A stretch of 64,000 bases of DNA from Euptelea pleiosperma. Its lineage: Eukaryota > Streptophyta > Magnoliopsida > Ranunculales > Eupteleaceae. The position numbers and the translations under genes were made by a program. The notes beneath the pieces were generated by a model. That model was not told the origin of the DNA. It saw only the letters and a program-made list of their open reading frames with translations, and made no database searches. Each line of letters begins with the position of its first letter. Positions within the stretch are counted from its first letter, which is position 1. Below are positions 23,340 through 36,312 of this stretch, one piece after another. The stretch spans positions 13,088,435 through 13,152,434 of the forward strand of contig CM068546.1 in assembly GCA_035048495.1 (NCBI GenBank), read 5' to 3'.

Positions 23340-23677
23340 GAGTAGGACTTCGTTGACGGACCACATTTTGAGCCACGTGGCACACTCTTATAGATCGATG
23401 ACTATGGATGTTTGGCCCAACCCTAGGTGGACTTACAGACCAAAAATTAGCCTGACTAATGATTTCTTAGCGTTGGATTGGAGTCAGTTTTCATGGGTTG
23501 AATTTTGACCGTGGAATTCGAGCATTATGGGGGGTACAAAGATCCAAAGGTTTGAAATCACTAATCAGGCTGGTTTTTGGTATGCAGATCCACTTAGGGA
23601 TGGGGCAATTCCTTACGAAGTGACAATCTAATCTGTCACTTGGCTCATACTGTGATCCGTCAGCAAAGATCTACTCC
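23340..23677. mobile_element. MITE of the shared-core group, about 338 bp, upstream of the transporter
   Basis: Ends GAGTAGGACTTCGTTGACGG and, on the other strand, GAGTAGATCTTTGCTGACGG. The flanks ATGGTTGGT (23331-23339) and ATCGTTGGT (23678-23686) give a 9-bp TSD with one mismatch. The inner arms are the AAAAATYAGCCTGA core found at 191-1480 and 50127-50645. The centre is in the opposite orientation compared with those at 191-1480. It carries a G-box, CCACGTGG, at 23373-23380. Confidence 0.8.
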
Positions 23678-23762
23678 ATCGTTGGTGGCTTTAATCCGGC
23701 ACATATAGGGAGGTTTCGTCCATATTACAGAAGGTGCAGTGAACATACCTATACCGGCGGGT

Positions 23763-24180
23763 AGGGGTGTACATTCGGGCCCAAGCCCGCGTTTCAGGGT
23801 AGCCCGGCTCAGCCTGAAAAATGAAAATCGGGCTTGGGTCCCTTTAAGTCAGCCCGAACTCGAGTCCAATACCTTAGCCTGGCCAGAGCTCAACCATGAA
23901 AAAGCCCCGGAAAATGACTCAAACTACAGTGAGAACCTACAAATATATCTGCAGTGAAAAACTTGCCCGACCGAGCCTGGCCGGATTTTTAGGTTTTGGG
24001 TAGGGCCCAAGTAGATATCCTCCAGCTTTGGTCTGGCTCAACTAAAATTGGGCTGAGCTTGGGCCGGACCGAACCCCAAAATAAAACCCAAAAATCGGGT
24101 CTGGGCTACCAAAACACTCTTACCTGTGGGATTCAGCCCGTTGGGTCTTGCAGGTCCAATCCTCAACAGAATTGCCTATG
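23763..24180. mobile_element. Repeat element with GGGCTTGGGC-type filler
   Basis: It starts TAGGGGTGTACATTCGGGCC and continues with many degenerate GGGCT, GGGCC and CCCGA units on both strands (for example 23770-23850 and 24050-24110). The start resembles common plant hAT-type MITEs with TAGGGGTGTA ends. I did not find a matching right end or a TSD, so the boundaries are approximate. Confidence 0.4.
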
Positions 24181-24675
24181 AGAAAAAAACAAGTTCAGTT
24201 CATCAGAATATTTAAAAAAATGAACCCATGAATCGAATCCTGGTTTGACTGAGTTGAGTCGTTAAATGATACCCAAAACGGACTGGGTCTGCATCGACCC
24301 AGAAATTTGAATTTTGTATATTTTTTAGAAAACAGGAAAAAAAAACCAGACAGCCCGTCGGTCCGACTAATTGGTTTAATCAGTGAACTGGTGAACCAGC
24401 CAGTTTACCTATTCAATGGCCAGTCTGGGTTTACAGACATTGGTTAGTAAAATATATAAAAATATAAAAAAAGACTAAAGAGGATAAATCTGAATTATTA
24501 ATCTTATAATAGTTTTAGGATTTCATGAATTTTGAGCAATTAACATGAATTATTAAACTTATAGTAGCTTTTCTCTTTTGGTCTTTGAGCAAATCCTATT
24601 TTTTTTTATTAATTTTATTTTGGCACCTGGCTATAGAAAACATATTTTGAACCTACAAAAGTCCTTCCGGGATTG

Positions 24676-24714
24676 GCCAACACTAAGAATCTGAACCTTA
24701 CAATCTCCCCCTTT
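24676..24714 (-). repeat. LTR start with polypurine tract
   Basis: On the minus strand a purine tract AAAGGGGGAGAT (24714-24703) is followed by TGTAAGGTTCAGATTCTTAG, starting at 24702. The latter matches the start of the LTR at 41249 (TGTAAGAAAGGTTCAGATTC). This marks the 3' end of a minus-strand LTR element. Its 3' LTR appears truncated below about 24600. Confidence 0.55.
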
Positions 24715-27681
24715 GGTAAATTTGTAATAAAATACAAACAACATATAAAGGAATTTAAATAAAAATTGCAAACCTTTCCTTTACATGTAGTCACTCACAC
24801 TCAGTTGAGAAGACAGACAGACTGTAATACCCTAAGCCGCACCCAACGGTAATTTCGTAATTTCTAAATTTCAAAACTTCGATCATGAATTCACATATCG
24901 TATCACAAACTTCAAACATGTTATGAATGGACACCATCCTAATGGAATCTACATTAGAATTTACAAACACGCTTGGTGAATTCCCGAACATTGGTGTTAG
25001 CTCGGAAGCTTGAGAAATACCAGCCACCTTACCATTGAATTGCTTGACCAATCAGCTGGACCTCTTTAGAAATGAACCCTCTAAAATAAAATAAGTTAAC
25101 ATATACTCAAAAACTACTAGAATGAATATTGCCTAGTTAGTACACACGTACCCTTATTTTCCTTAATACACTTGCACTATTTTGAATAAGATACTAATTT
25201 ACCACCTAGGATAATCACCTACCTTTTCAGCATAATATCATTTGGAAACTTTACAATCACCGATCAAACATGCAGCTATGGTGATCACCTAGAATGGAAA
25301 GTGACCTTGACTTATGGGAAACCTTCTCTACATGAATCGTGTAAAGCCCTTTGGCCAAAGGAGGTGCCACAATTAATAGAGACCATTGGCCATGAAACCG
25401 AAGGGGGAAATATGTGTTCAAACTGAGAGAAAGGAGAGAAGGAGAGTGGAGAAGAACGTTAGTAGCAGGAAGAGGAAAAAGAGATCAAATCGATCTACCA
25501 CACGCCATCGCCATTGAATCGTAGGATATCACGTTTTCAAACAGGTAGGCGTACTGACTATGATCGTAGAATAAAACATGATCTGAGTGTGATGTGTACG
25601 TTTTGGTTATCATAGTGTGATCAGCATGTTTTAGTTGGACTCCTGTGTGAATATGCTATTATTTCATGTGGTATTGCATGAGGGACTTTGGAGAATAAAT
25701 GGTTGCCCCAACCCTGTGATGCATGATAACTTATCTTGTTAAGATCAACATGTATTAAATGAAATTCGTGGGAACGTGCTGTCATTTCATGTGGCTTTGC
25801 ATATGAGACCTTAGCGGAATGGTTGGTCCAATCCGATGCATCCTTGCGGGGACTACCCTTAGTGGGATCACAACCCTTGGTGGGGGCTAAACATATTAAG
25901 ATGTGAATGCACGTATGAGATCTGTTAATAAGGATGTCGCTTATGTTAATGCACACTACTATCTATATCAAGACTAGATATAGCAAGCTTCAACTCAAGC
26001 TATAACTCTTCTCCTCCTAAATATATGATCTCCCCTTAACTGATTGAAACATTGAATCACACAACTTTCTCCCCCTTTTTGTCACAAATTGATAAAAGGG
26101 TAAAGAGCCTTGATCTAGTAGTAAGGCAATAAGCACAATAAACGCATGCAAAGTAGATATACCACAAGTAAATAGACATGAAAAGATGTATATATATATA
26201 TATACTCAAATCAAAGTCTATATACAACAAGATATACAAAAAGTCAGATTATTCATAAACAGATCTAGTGGTAGACAATGAAGATCAACAAAAATAAATG
26301 CACTAGATCTCTATAGATGGAAGTGCGAAGGACCAGCACCACCAGTAGTAGGCACCCGAGAACGATTAGGCAGCACTCTTAGGCTTTGGTGAGCCAGCCT
26401 AAAACTCTGGTAGAGGGGGAATCCCCAAATGGGCAAACACATGACCCATGATGCGATGGACTCTACACAAGGAGTTTTGAGTGTACTCAGCTCAAGCTCC
26501 ACAGATCATCTGAGATCACTAAGGTCTCGATAAAGTGACTAAAGAGTCATTGGAGGTGGAATGTCGGTAGTAGCATCATCGATGATACTAGGGTCCTACG
26601 GAGGAATGTTCTGGGCAACATCAATAGCATCGACAGTAGTTGCATCAAGATCAACAGGGATTGGTGTATGACTAACATGCGATCGACTCTTCCTAAATGA
26701 AGTCTCTGAGATCGCACTCATAGGACGCTTAGTGGGCTTCTCGTCATCAATGTAGATCGCTAGGTGACAAAGGAGGACACAAACAAGCTACAGAAATAGA
26801 AGGCAGGGATGTCTGAATAGCTCACTGGTTGAAGCCATGACCCAAAAGATGTAACGGGGAAGGTCATATGGTTGGTCGGCACCTCGAAGGTATAATAAGA
26901 GCTGAAGACAGTCCTACGACACCTGAGCCTTGTAGCTTGGGGATCAAAATCATATATGCTACTACCAAGTTTAGCAACATATAGGGCTCAAGAAAGCTGC
27001 TAACTAGGATGTGAGATGACCAAAATATCAAGTCTCCACACAGAGCCTGAGTGAGATCATCAGATACACTACTAACCCTCGAGTGCCTGGCAAAAACTCA
27101 TGTGGAGCATGAGTACGACAACTCGGAGATACACTGGCTATGGTGTCCGATGTAATGGTGATGTGGGTCCCAAACATGACGGACTGGAAGGAAAGAGAAT
27201 CCACATCCTAGTAAGAGAAGACATGAACGTTCGTGTAGAATATGCGAACTAGCCATGGGTAATAGGCCTCATCTTGCCGAATAGCCATCACCCATCCACG
27301 GGATTAGAAGATATTATCAACCAATGATCCTCGCATATCTCTAAGCCACATAGTACTCACTGACAATATGGAGGTTCCTAAAGAATCGAACCTTGGTGGC
27401 ATCGTAATAAAAGTCATGTCCCTCATCCTCAAACAAAGAAGAAGAAGATGGAGAGGGCAATGGAGACAGAGATGGAGCACATCCTGATGAAGAAAGATAC
27501 TCCATAAGAATCTTCTTTGTACTGGAAGACAAAGAACCGCGGGAAGTAAAACCACCTCCTCGTGAAATTGTGAGTGGACGACCCCCTTGCACAGTAGAAC
27601 CTCAACCTAATGCCCCGATGGTGGAGGGTGGATCAGTTGAGGCTCATACTCTTCATCAGATGAGTCCCATCGCCCTGATGA
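24715..27681 (-). mobile_element. Remnant of minus-strand LTR-element interior
   Basis: It lies between the polypurine tract at 24703 and the insertion point of the gag-only element at 27687. A second purine tract, AAAAAGGGGGAGAAAG, is near 26065-26080. A Ser-rich open frame at 27592-27341 contains KKILMEYLSSS and DATKVRFF; I recognise no domain in it. No reverse transcriptase is visible. Assignment to the same element as 36313-41249 is an inference from the nesting. Confidence 0.4.
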
Positions 27682-27686
27682 ACAAT

Positions 27687-28925
27687 TGATATTCGCTCAA
27701 AAGTGCTTATTTTAAGCAATTATCCTTTTAGCATTATCACACTCTCCTATGTAAAAATATACTATTTATCTACTTTTCTACGTAAGAGTCTATTCCATTG
27801 TGTAGAACACACTTTTTTGGACAAAATGGGCTATTTGCATGAATGAAACACATTCTCGGAAGTCTAGATATTAAGCCGTTTTGGTTAAATCTCATTACGT
27901 ACTTTTTCTATCGTAGAAAACCAAATCAGACGATTCTAATAGATTGCGGGCCCATAACTGACTGCTAGAGTCTAGGACCCAAGCTCAAGAGCCAACAGGC
28001 TGAGGATAAGAAGATATATGCCAAATGTTGGGAGAGCTAGAGAGTCAAAAGCCTGAGAGAAGATCAAGAGAGAAGGAGAGCCAAGCGCTCCGAGAAGAGA
28101 CTAAGAAGATTAAAGGTTAATCAACTAACACAAGACAAAGGCTTGCTTAGTTGGAAAAGCTTACAGACGACCAAGTCAAAGACCAGGATTCAAGACCCTC
28201 TGTTAGCATTTTATCTTTAATTTTATAATATTTTCTCTCTCCTCTCTCTACCCTGAAATCTCAACCACCCGATCCTCTCCTTTCACAATCTCTCCTTCTG
28301 CGATCACTCGATCCTACGGCCTACTTTAGCCGACCTCCACCGTCTGATGATCCATCCGATCATCGCCACCCTAGTCTACCCGCCAGTAGATCATCTATCC
28401 TATCATCACCCATCTCAAAATTCGACGGTCATCTTTTTCTTCTACTAGATCCTATGGTCACGACTTGACCTATATGATCATGACCCCTACAGAGATGGAC
28501 GGCCCAAATTAAAAATTGACTTATTTTTACGAAAATGGAAAGGTTATTTAAAGAAAAGGGAAAATCAAGTTTTGGAAAGTTTTGAAAATCAAAAATTTTT
28601 ATTTTATTTTTCAAAACTTAAGAAAGATTTCTTGGATGAAATGGTATTAAAGGGGATTTCATGGGATTCTTCAAAAAGGGCAAGTTTTGTTTTTAGAAAA
28701 TAAGAATATAGGAGTTTCTATAAACTTGAAACCGTGGGTTTCTCGTATAGAAACCCACGGTTCCAATTATAAATAGGGAGCACGTTTTCTAAAATAGCCC
28801 CCCCCTCTAATTCCCATCTCTTTCTTACTTTCTCCCCTGGCACAAAAGAAAAAAAAGGTAAAATAAAAATAAAAATAAAAAAATCGACGTCTCTACCTTC
28901 CCTTCCCCAGCAACGGCGCCATTTG
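27687..28925 (+). repeat. 5' LTR of the gag-only element
   Basis: It aligns with 34649-35850 over about 1.2 kb with scattered substitutions and small indels. A probable TATA box, TATAAATAGGG, lies near 28770. The collinear match ends at about 28925, where an inverted segment begins, so this LTR lacks its normal 3' part in direct orientation. Confidence 0.7.
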
Positions 28926-29216
28926 AAATAAGGTTTTTCTGGTCGTTGGACGAAAACCCTTGGCTCAACACATTTTTAATGATCTGATTCACTTAAAAAT
29001 CTGTAAAAAATACAAACTTATACAGTAGCATGTCGGATGTCGAATCCGCACTCGGGTTAGAGAAATAACATTAAAGAAAATAAGCAAGGAAATGGTGGAG
29101 GGATGAGAATGGTGAAAAATATTTTTTTAAATATTTTTTTATAGGAGGAGAATTACCTACAACATTAATAAAAGAAAATAAATAAGTAATAATAGAAAAT
29201 AAAATATCAAAGTAAA
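28926..29216 (-). repeat. Inverted copy of the LTR 3' end
   Basis: The reverse complement of this segment matches about 36000-36307, the terminal part of the 3' LTR. It includes the motifs CGACATCCGACATGCTAC and GGGTTTTCGTCCA. The segment is thus inverted relative to the LTR on its left. The same motif set occurs near 4500 in the solo LTR. Confidence 0.65.
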
Positions 29217-30539
29217 AAATTCAAAAAAAAAATAGGATTTATATTCTCTGCACATTTTTTAGATTACCAAATCGGGCATTTTAAGTATTTTGGACAGTTT
29301 CCAAAATTTGAAAATTTTGCAAAATTAGGGTTTCCAAGTTTAGAAGATTCTAGTTTTAGAGAATTTCTATCTTTAGAGATTCTCTAAAATTGGAAAATCT
29401 TGAAAATGAAAATAATCCAAATTTAGCAAAATTTCGATTTTGGAAAATTAAATGGGATTTCGAAATCTAATTTTTTTTAAGGTTTCTAAAATAGGAATAA
29501 TTCGAACTTAGTAATTTCTGAATCTTAATTCGGGAATTTTTAAATTTGAATTTAAACCCTAACTTGGGAATTAATTAAATAATCCGCCTTAATCTATTGC
29601 ATGTTGTTTGAAACCCTAAAGGTGGGTAACCTTCCAATTAAATCCCAGAACCTAGACCATGCGATATAACTTTCTGTAGCGTACGATCCAAGTGTGGGTA
29701 GGGAGCGAAAGCTCAAAGAGGAAGACTCGGGCCCAAGCCCATTTGGATACCCCTCCCTATCCCACGGGGCGACCCCGTGGCGTGGCCCACGGGAGGTAAG
29801 TCCCTTCCCTCGCCTTGAGTGCGATACTCTGCAATTGGGTGCATTAAAGTGCCACGTGTCTATTTGTTTTCTGCTTAAACTTATTCGCACTGCATGGATG
29901 GCCGCTAATTAATGAACCTTAATTGAGCAGACCCAGCTCCTCTTAAAACTAGTGGGATTTCATCACCCACCTCATCACTTCAACTGAGTTTGATCTCTAG
30001 GATCCACAAATTTTAAAAATAATCAAGAGCTAGAGCCAAACTAGATCGGTGTTCTAGGACACCCCTCCACTTAGTCATTCCTTCGATCCCAGGTCGAATA
30101 AGTCCATGAGCGTGGGTCCCTATTATCTAACACACCCATAGGTCCCTACTACTCAAGTATACCGAGCTCACCAGTGGCTTCCATGGTTCTTTGTTGGTCT
30201 GCTATTTGTTGGGTTAAGAACACAAACCAACCCTAGCTTATATTAAGGGAAAACTCGTCTCCATTGCTTGACAAATTCGGTAAGTCTGGGGCGTATTTAA
30301 GTCAGCCGATGTGCCGCACGTCTGTCTAGGCTTCGGATTATCTTGTGATCAACTTGAGTTAGTACTGAAGCATTTGCTTTGAAGAGTGTATCCCAGTGAG
30401 AACCCAAGAGCAACAAAGTTAGTCCGACGGTTAACAAGATAAACCATTGGTCTGTCCACTGTCATAATCTACCCTACCCCACAAACTAACAAGATAAATC
30501 CTCAAACTTATCCTGATTTGTTTTAGAAATAGGGTTATC
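29217..30539 (+). other. Leader between LTR and gag
   Basis: Untranslated leader of the gag-only element: A/T-rich to about 29580, then mixed composition. Several short open frames but no recognisable protein. A clear primer-binding site was not found, probably because of the rearrangement at 28926-29216. Confidence 0.45.
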
Positions 30540-31538
30540 ATGTTTGCTCCTTGTGCATCATATAGTCTACTTCAGGTTAGTGTTATCTTCTGGCAACTTT
30601 TTGCCGAGTTAACTGCTTGCTTTATCAAGCATATGCTCGTCTGGACCCGATCCAACCGTAGATTGATTAGATCTGAGAATCAATCTAATGTATTAGATTC
30701 GTCACCGGTATCTTCACTTACTCTATCTCCTACTCTCCCCTCCTCTTTCAAAGAAACTACCTTCGTAGAACTGGTAGCTGAACGACCTCTCATTGAGAGG
30801 TATGCGTCTATCTCTGCAAACCCACCTACTTCCATTGTACTTCCACCCACGACGGCAGTTCAGTTCGAAATCCGACCGCAAATAGTACAAATACTGCCTA
30901 CCTTTCATGGTCTTCCAAAAGATGACCCATACACTCATCTGAGGCAGTTTATGAAAATCTACACTCTCTTCAAATTTCAACACCTTGATGACGAGAGTGT
31001 CAAATTAAGAGTTTTTCCTTTCTCTTTGAAAGATAAAGCCACTACTTGGTTTTATTCTTTGCTCGAGAATTCGATTACCACGTGGGACGAACTAGTTTAA
31101 AAGTTTGTATTCAAATTTTATCCCATGTCAAGGATGAACGAGATGAAGCAGATCATCCAAGACTTTCTACAAAAGTCAGATGAAAGATTCCATGAAGCGT
31201 GGGATAAGTTCCAAGATTCTGTAACCAAGTGTCCCCATCATAATTTCGACAAGGGGAGTCTAGTCCACATGTTCTATAAAGGACTCACTGATGAATCTAA
31301 GATTCTGCTAGAGTCAATGTGCGAAGACAAATTTATGCACAAGACTCCAACTGAAGCCTATATTTTCTTAGGAGAACTAGGCGAGAACTCCCAACACTGG
31401 AATACCAATTCTGCGTGCAGTAGTGACACTTCGGTCCAACGGACTTTTATGGTATATGAGACAAAGGGTGACCCCGAACTACAATCCCTAATTCAGGAAC
31501 TTACCAAATCGGTCTCCGCCCTTGCTATCTCGGTCTAA
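30540..31538 (+). pseudogene. Retrotransposon gag, one stop codon
   Basis: Two consecutive frames make one gag of the Ty3-type Retrotrans_gag family. The first, 30540-31100, contains ILPTFHGLPKDDPYTHLRQF and DKATTWFYSL and ends at a TAA stop after TTWDELV. After it the same frame continues as a gag core with ERFHEAWDKFQDSVTKCPHH and HMFYKGLTDESK, to 31538. The protein would form the virus-like particle that packages element RNA. Similar gag regions occur in Athila/Tat-like elements and in gag-only TR-GAG derivatives. There is no CCHC zinc knuckle in the readable part. The single stop suggests moderate age. Confidence 0.75.
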
Positions 31539-34500
31539 AAACCTATGTATCATTCCAACTCTATGAGATATTTCCCTCCTATCTAAGAAGAGATCTGTAC
31601 TTTTAGTACATTTCAATCTCCGATCCAGACTTCCCCGCATCAACTGCAATAGGGTATGTATCCTTCCGAGTTTCATCAACCCAATGGACAATATGATTGG
31701 CAGTACTTGCAATCGCAGTATCAAGCATACCCACAGATTAACTATTCTAGTCAACAGTGGACCCCTCAGGATTCTCAGAGTCAACAGATAGTCCCAGACT
31801 CACTTCAGTCCTATCACTTTCATACTCAGTCAGACTACAATCAAGAGTTGGTACCTCAACTTCCCTTAGCTGAACCGTCATAGTCTACTACTAAACCTGG
31901 TCTAAAGGACCTTCTCTCTCAATTTATCTTCCAACAATAACAATTCATTGAGAGATTTGAACACCGTCTAGGTCAGTTAGAATCTGAGAGAGAGAAAGTC
32001 AACTTCCCTAGCCAACTTATATAGCCTACCCAGCAGGGAATGCCATTGCCACAATCTATGAGGAGGATTCGCATACATTAATGAATCTGAACTGAAATTT
32101 CCAAGAAGAAATAGAAGTTGTTACCATCACTAGATCACGCCAGAATATTGACGAGCCAGTGTCTCCATCTTCGGTGCCCTTAAAAGCACCAAATCCTGAA
32201 CCACCTCAGAGAAACCTACTTCCAAAGCTACCTCTGATGCTTCTACCTTTGCACCTTCCTCACCACCGCGGATGCACACATCGGATGTAAGGACGCGGAC
32301 ATGTCAACAGCATTAGGAAACCTCAAGGAAGAGATTAATATTTTCAACAGTCGACTGACGTCGATATCATCGAAAAACTATGTGCCGTTGAGAGTCTAAT
32401 TCTGGACTCTCCCGAGAAAAAATTAGATAAGTATCAAGAACACTTTGGGCTTAACTTCAAATTGGAGTTAGCCAAATCTGGTTTTACTGATCTGCTAGAG
32501 TCTGCTCCATTAAGATACATTCCTGTTAAACTTAATTAGTTTGTGGCTCTGCAAACCATAGTCAGAGAAACCACTACTACTATCCTCTTAGTTCTTCCTG
32601 AGAAACTTTGATCCATCCCCACTAAACTACATGTTTTTGTGGGGCTACTTAGAGCACTTACTGTCCTTCTCTCAGTCTACACTGAGAACGACCTCTTCTA
32701 CATAGGTATACCTAGACAAGGGATAGGATAGCTATCTCCGTTCCACCTGAGGTGTAGGGAAGACTGTAAATTCACTCAGTCTCCATGAGTTTTCACCTGG
32801 TTGGGGGTACTTAATATACCCCCGTTATGTCTGGTTGAAGACGTAAAACTTAGCGCTTTCGAAAAGACAATTTCGATATTCTTAGAGTACACGAGTCTCA
32901 TGCATTTGATATTACTGTTATATCTCTGGATATGCAAGTACATTCATTTTGAAGATCATCAAGTACCGCGCCAGGTCCAATTTATGCCGAATTGGTAAAA
33001 CCCTTACATCCTCATTACCAATTTTTTATTATTTTATGTCCCGGTTATGAGCACCGAGGACGGTGCTATATTTTGGTTGGGGGTGGGTATTTACCAAAAC
33101 TCGTGTCTTCATTTTGACAAAAAATTAAAAAAAAAAAAAAAAAAAAGCCTGATGTTTTTGGGTGGTTTTCGATAATTTTCAAAGTTTTCTAGAACTTCCA
33201 CAATAGTTTTTTGAAAATGCCCTGACCTATGTTTAGCTGAAACTTTTGTTTTGACTTTTTCTAAAGGAAGTCATCTTTTAAAGTGTTACATGTTAGCTTG
33301 AGTTCAATTTAAGTCAATCAGTACTACATTGATTTCAGACACTCAGAAAAACTCAGATTTGACACAAATTGTACACTATCAACATTAGAGTCATCCTAGT
33401 TTAGATTCTCTAAAGATCCTAGAAGAATGTTTGTGGAGACTTAATGCAGTAAGCTTTTGAGCATTTCATCATTTTTTAGGATTATAAAATCATTCTGAGT
33501 CACAAGATGACTCATAATTCTTCATATCCCCACTTATTTTGTTGCCAGATCTCATTAATTTTTGCATTGGTCATAGAACTTAGAACGACATCAAAGATTA
33601 GATTATTACGAAAGAACTTTCTCAATATCCATTCGAGACATAACACATGAGAGTGCAAACCCTAGAAAATGATTTAGGCCATTTTTCTATACATCTCAGA
33701 CTTTTCGGCTTACCTAAATTCTTCACCATTAGAAACCTCTTTGAGCATTTTATGAAAACCTTTCCTTGGCAGCCCATTTATCGAAAATCAACCCGAGCAA
33801 GTGATTGGTATGGGTACACCCTGAAAGGAAAATCAGAGGAAAGAAGGATAACAAGTGGAGCTCAAGCTAAAAAGAAAATACAAGCTGAAAAAGGAAAGCT
33901 GAAAAGAAAGCAGAAAAATATATTGAGCTGTCTAAAAAATATCAGAAAAATAGAAAAAAGAAAAATGGTGCTATACCCTTAGGACAAGTTGCAGAGAAAA
34001 AGTTGAGATATCCTCTCAGAATTTTGAATCCTTGTGTATTCTTATTTTTCTAAACCTATCTCAAGCCTCAATTCAACCTAGTAAAGCCCTATTTGATTCT
34101 AGGCTAGCACAATCATAGAATATGGAGAATAGAGAAAAGAAAAACTACAGAGTTTGATCCGAAGTTACTAAGCGAAATGATATTCTATTCATGAGATCTT
34201 CTGAATTCCTAATATCGTCCCTTCAAAACAGAATATGGAAGATATTTGTCTATTCTACACAACTTATCTCCTCACATATCACTTAAAAGAAAAACAGTTT
34301 AACCATTTCGGAGTGATTTATTTTTAAGTGACACACAAGTGAGTTTTGAAGTCGAGGCATAAAATCTTAGAGGAGAATCTAGAAATCTTTACTACAGGAT
34401 GATATTGTCGAGCACACAAACACGCTGAGTCTGATTATTCTGGGTCCTGATTATCAATCTGTAGTATTGCTAGAATCTTTCGACTATTTGCTAGCTTGTA

Positions 34501-34648
34501 ACTATTTTCATGCATCCTTCAAATGAATTTGACAAAATGGAGTTTTTCCCTGAGATAATGAGAAAAGTGTGCAGCATGTGCCCAGCCCTTTTACGCTAAT
34601 TTTTTTGCACTAATTGCCAAGAATTGGCAATATGCTAGTTGGGGGTTG
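31539..34648 (+). other. Degenerate 3' interior of the gag-only element
   Basis: It begins with a Gln-rich frame (31656-31883). A readable stretch follows at 32340-32540, with SLILDSPEKKLDKYQEHFGL, then stops. Near 33055-33085 there is a GGTTGGGGGTGGG purine tract, followed by a run of about 20 A at 33127-33146. No pol motif was seen. It ends at the polypurine tract at 34639-34648. Confidence 0.5.
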
Positions 34649-36307
34649 TGATATTCGTTCAAAAGTGCTTATTTTAAGCAATTATCCTTTTAGCGTTATC
34701 ACACTCTCTTATCTAAAACTGTACTATGTATCTACTTTTCTACGTAAGTGTCTCTTCCATTGCATAGAACACACTTTTCTAAATAAAATGGGCTATTTGC
34801 ATGAATTAAACACATTCTCGGAAGTCTAGATATTAAGTCGTTTGGATTAAATCTCATTACGTGCTTTTTCTATCGCAAAAAACCAAATCGGACGATTCTA
34901 ATAGATTGCGGGCCCACAACTGACTGTCAGAGTCTAGGACCCAAGCTTAAGAGCCAACAGGTTGAGAGAAGATCAAGAGAGGAGAGTCAAGCGCCCCGAT
35001 AAGAGACTAAGAAGATTAAAGGTTAATCAACTAACACAAGACAAATGCTTGCTTAGTTGGAAAAGCTTACAGAAGGCCAAGTCAAAGACTAGGGTTCAAG
35101 TCCCTCTACTAGCATTTCTCTTTAATTTTATAATATTTTCTCTCTCCTCTCTCTAGATCCTCATTCTCTCTCTACCCTGAAATCTCAACCCCCCGATCAT
35201 CTCCTTTCACAATCTCTCATTCCGCTATCACTTGATCCTACGGCCTACCTTGGCCGACCTCCACTGTCTGATGATCCATCCGATCATCGCCACCCTAGTC
35301 TACTTGCCAGTAGATCATTCATCCTATCATCACCCATCTCAAAATCCGACGGTCATCTTTTTCTTCTTCTAGATCATATGGTCATGACTTGACCTATGTC
35401 ATCATGACCCCTACAGATATGGACGGCCCATATTAAAGATTGACTTGTTTTTACGAAAATGAAAAGGTTCTTTAAAGAAAAGGAAAAATCGAGTTTTGGA
35501 TAGTTTTGAAAATCAAAAATTTTTATTTTATTTTCAAAACTTATAAAAGATTTCTTGGATGAGGTGGCATTAAAGGGGATTTCATGGGATTCTTCAAAAA
35601 GGGCAAGCTTTGTTTTTAGAAAATAAGAATATAGGAGTTTCTGTAAACTTGAAATCGTAGGTTTCTCATATAGAAACCCACGATTCCAATTATAAATAGG
35701 GAGCACGTTTTCTAAAATAGCCCCCTCTCTAATTCCTATCCCTTTCTTACTTTCTCTCTTGGCACAAAAGAAAAAAAAAGGTAAAATAAAAATAAAATTA
35801 AAAAATTGACGTCTCTGCCTTCCCTTCTCCATCAAACGGCTCCATCATCTTCTTCTCAATACAGGTCCAAGAACAATGGTTTGCTCTTATCTTCTCATTC
35901 TCTATCTTTTCTCTCTCTAATCTCTTCTTTTATTTCTTTCTAGTTAAGTTTTTATTTGCTTAAGTATTTTTAATTCAAGGATTGTAAGTTATAATTTTTT
36001 TGTAATAAATGAAGTTTACTTTGACATTTTATTTTCTGTTATTACATTTTTTTTTCTTTTATTAATGTTGTAGGTAATTCTCTTCCTAGAAAAAAATGTT
36101 TGAAAAACTATTTTTCCACCATTCTCATCTCTCCATCATTTTCTTACTTGCCTTCTTTAATGTTATTTCTCTAACCCGAGTACGGATTCGACATCCGACA
36201 TGCTACTATACAAGTCTACATTTTTTATATATTTTTAAGTGAACCGGATCATTAAAAATGTGTTGAGCCAAGGGTTTTCGTCCAACAACTAGAAAAACTT
36301 TGTTTCA
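34649..36307 (+). repeat. 3' LTR of the gag-only element, 1.66 kb
   Basis: It starts TGATATTCG after TTGGGGGTTG and ends TTTGTTTCA before the putative TSD ACAAC. The start and end both match the solo LTR at 4392-7509. A TATA-like TATAAATAGGG lies near 35690. Confidence 0.75.
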
Positions 36308-36312
36308 ACAAC

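Larger units (their letters stand above)
27687..36307 (+). mobile_element. Gag-only (non-autonomous) Ty3-type LTR element
   Basis: Plus-strand element with LTRs beginning TGATATTCG at 27687 and 34649 and a gag at 30540-31538. A polypurine tract TTGGGGGTTG lies directly before the 3' LTR. The flanks are ACAAT (27682-27686) and ACAAC (36308-36312), a 5-bp TSD with one mismatch. No protease, reverse transcriptase, RNase H or integrase motif could be found in the 3 kb after gag. It therefore fits the TR-GAG/LARD kind of non-autonomous elements that depend on enzymes in trans. It appears to be inserted into an older minus-strand element. Confidence 0.7.

Noticed and set aside
26057..26239. Tyr/Ile-rich 60-residue frame on the minus strand
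   Set aside because: Driven by an AT microsatellite; no support as a gene.
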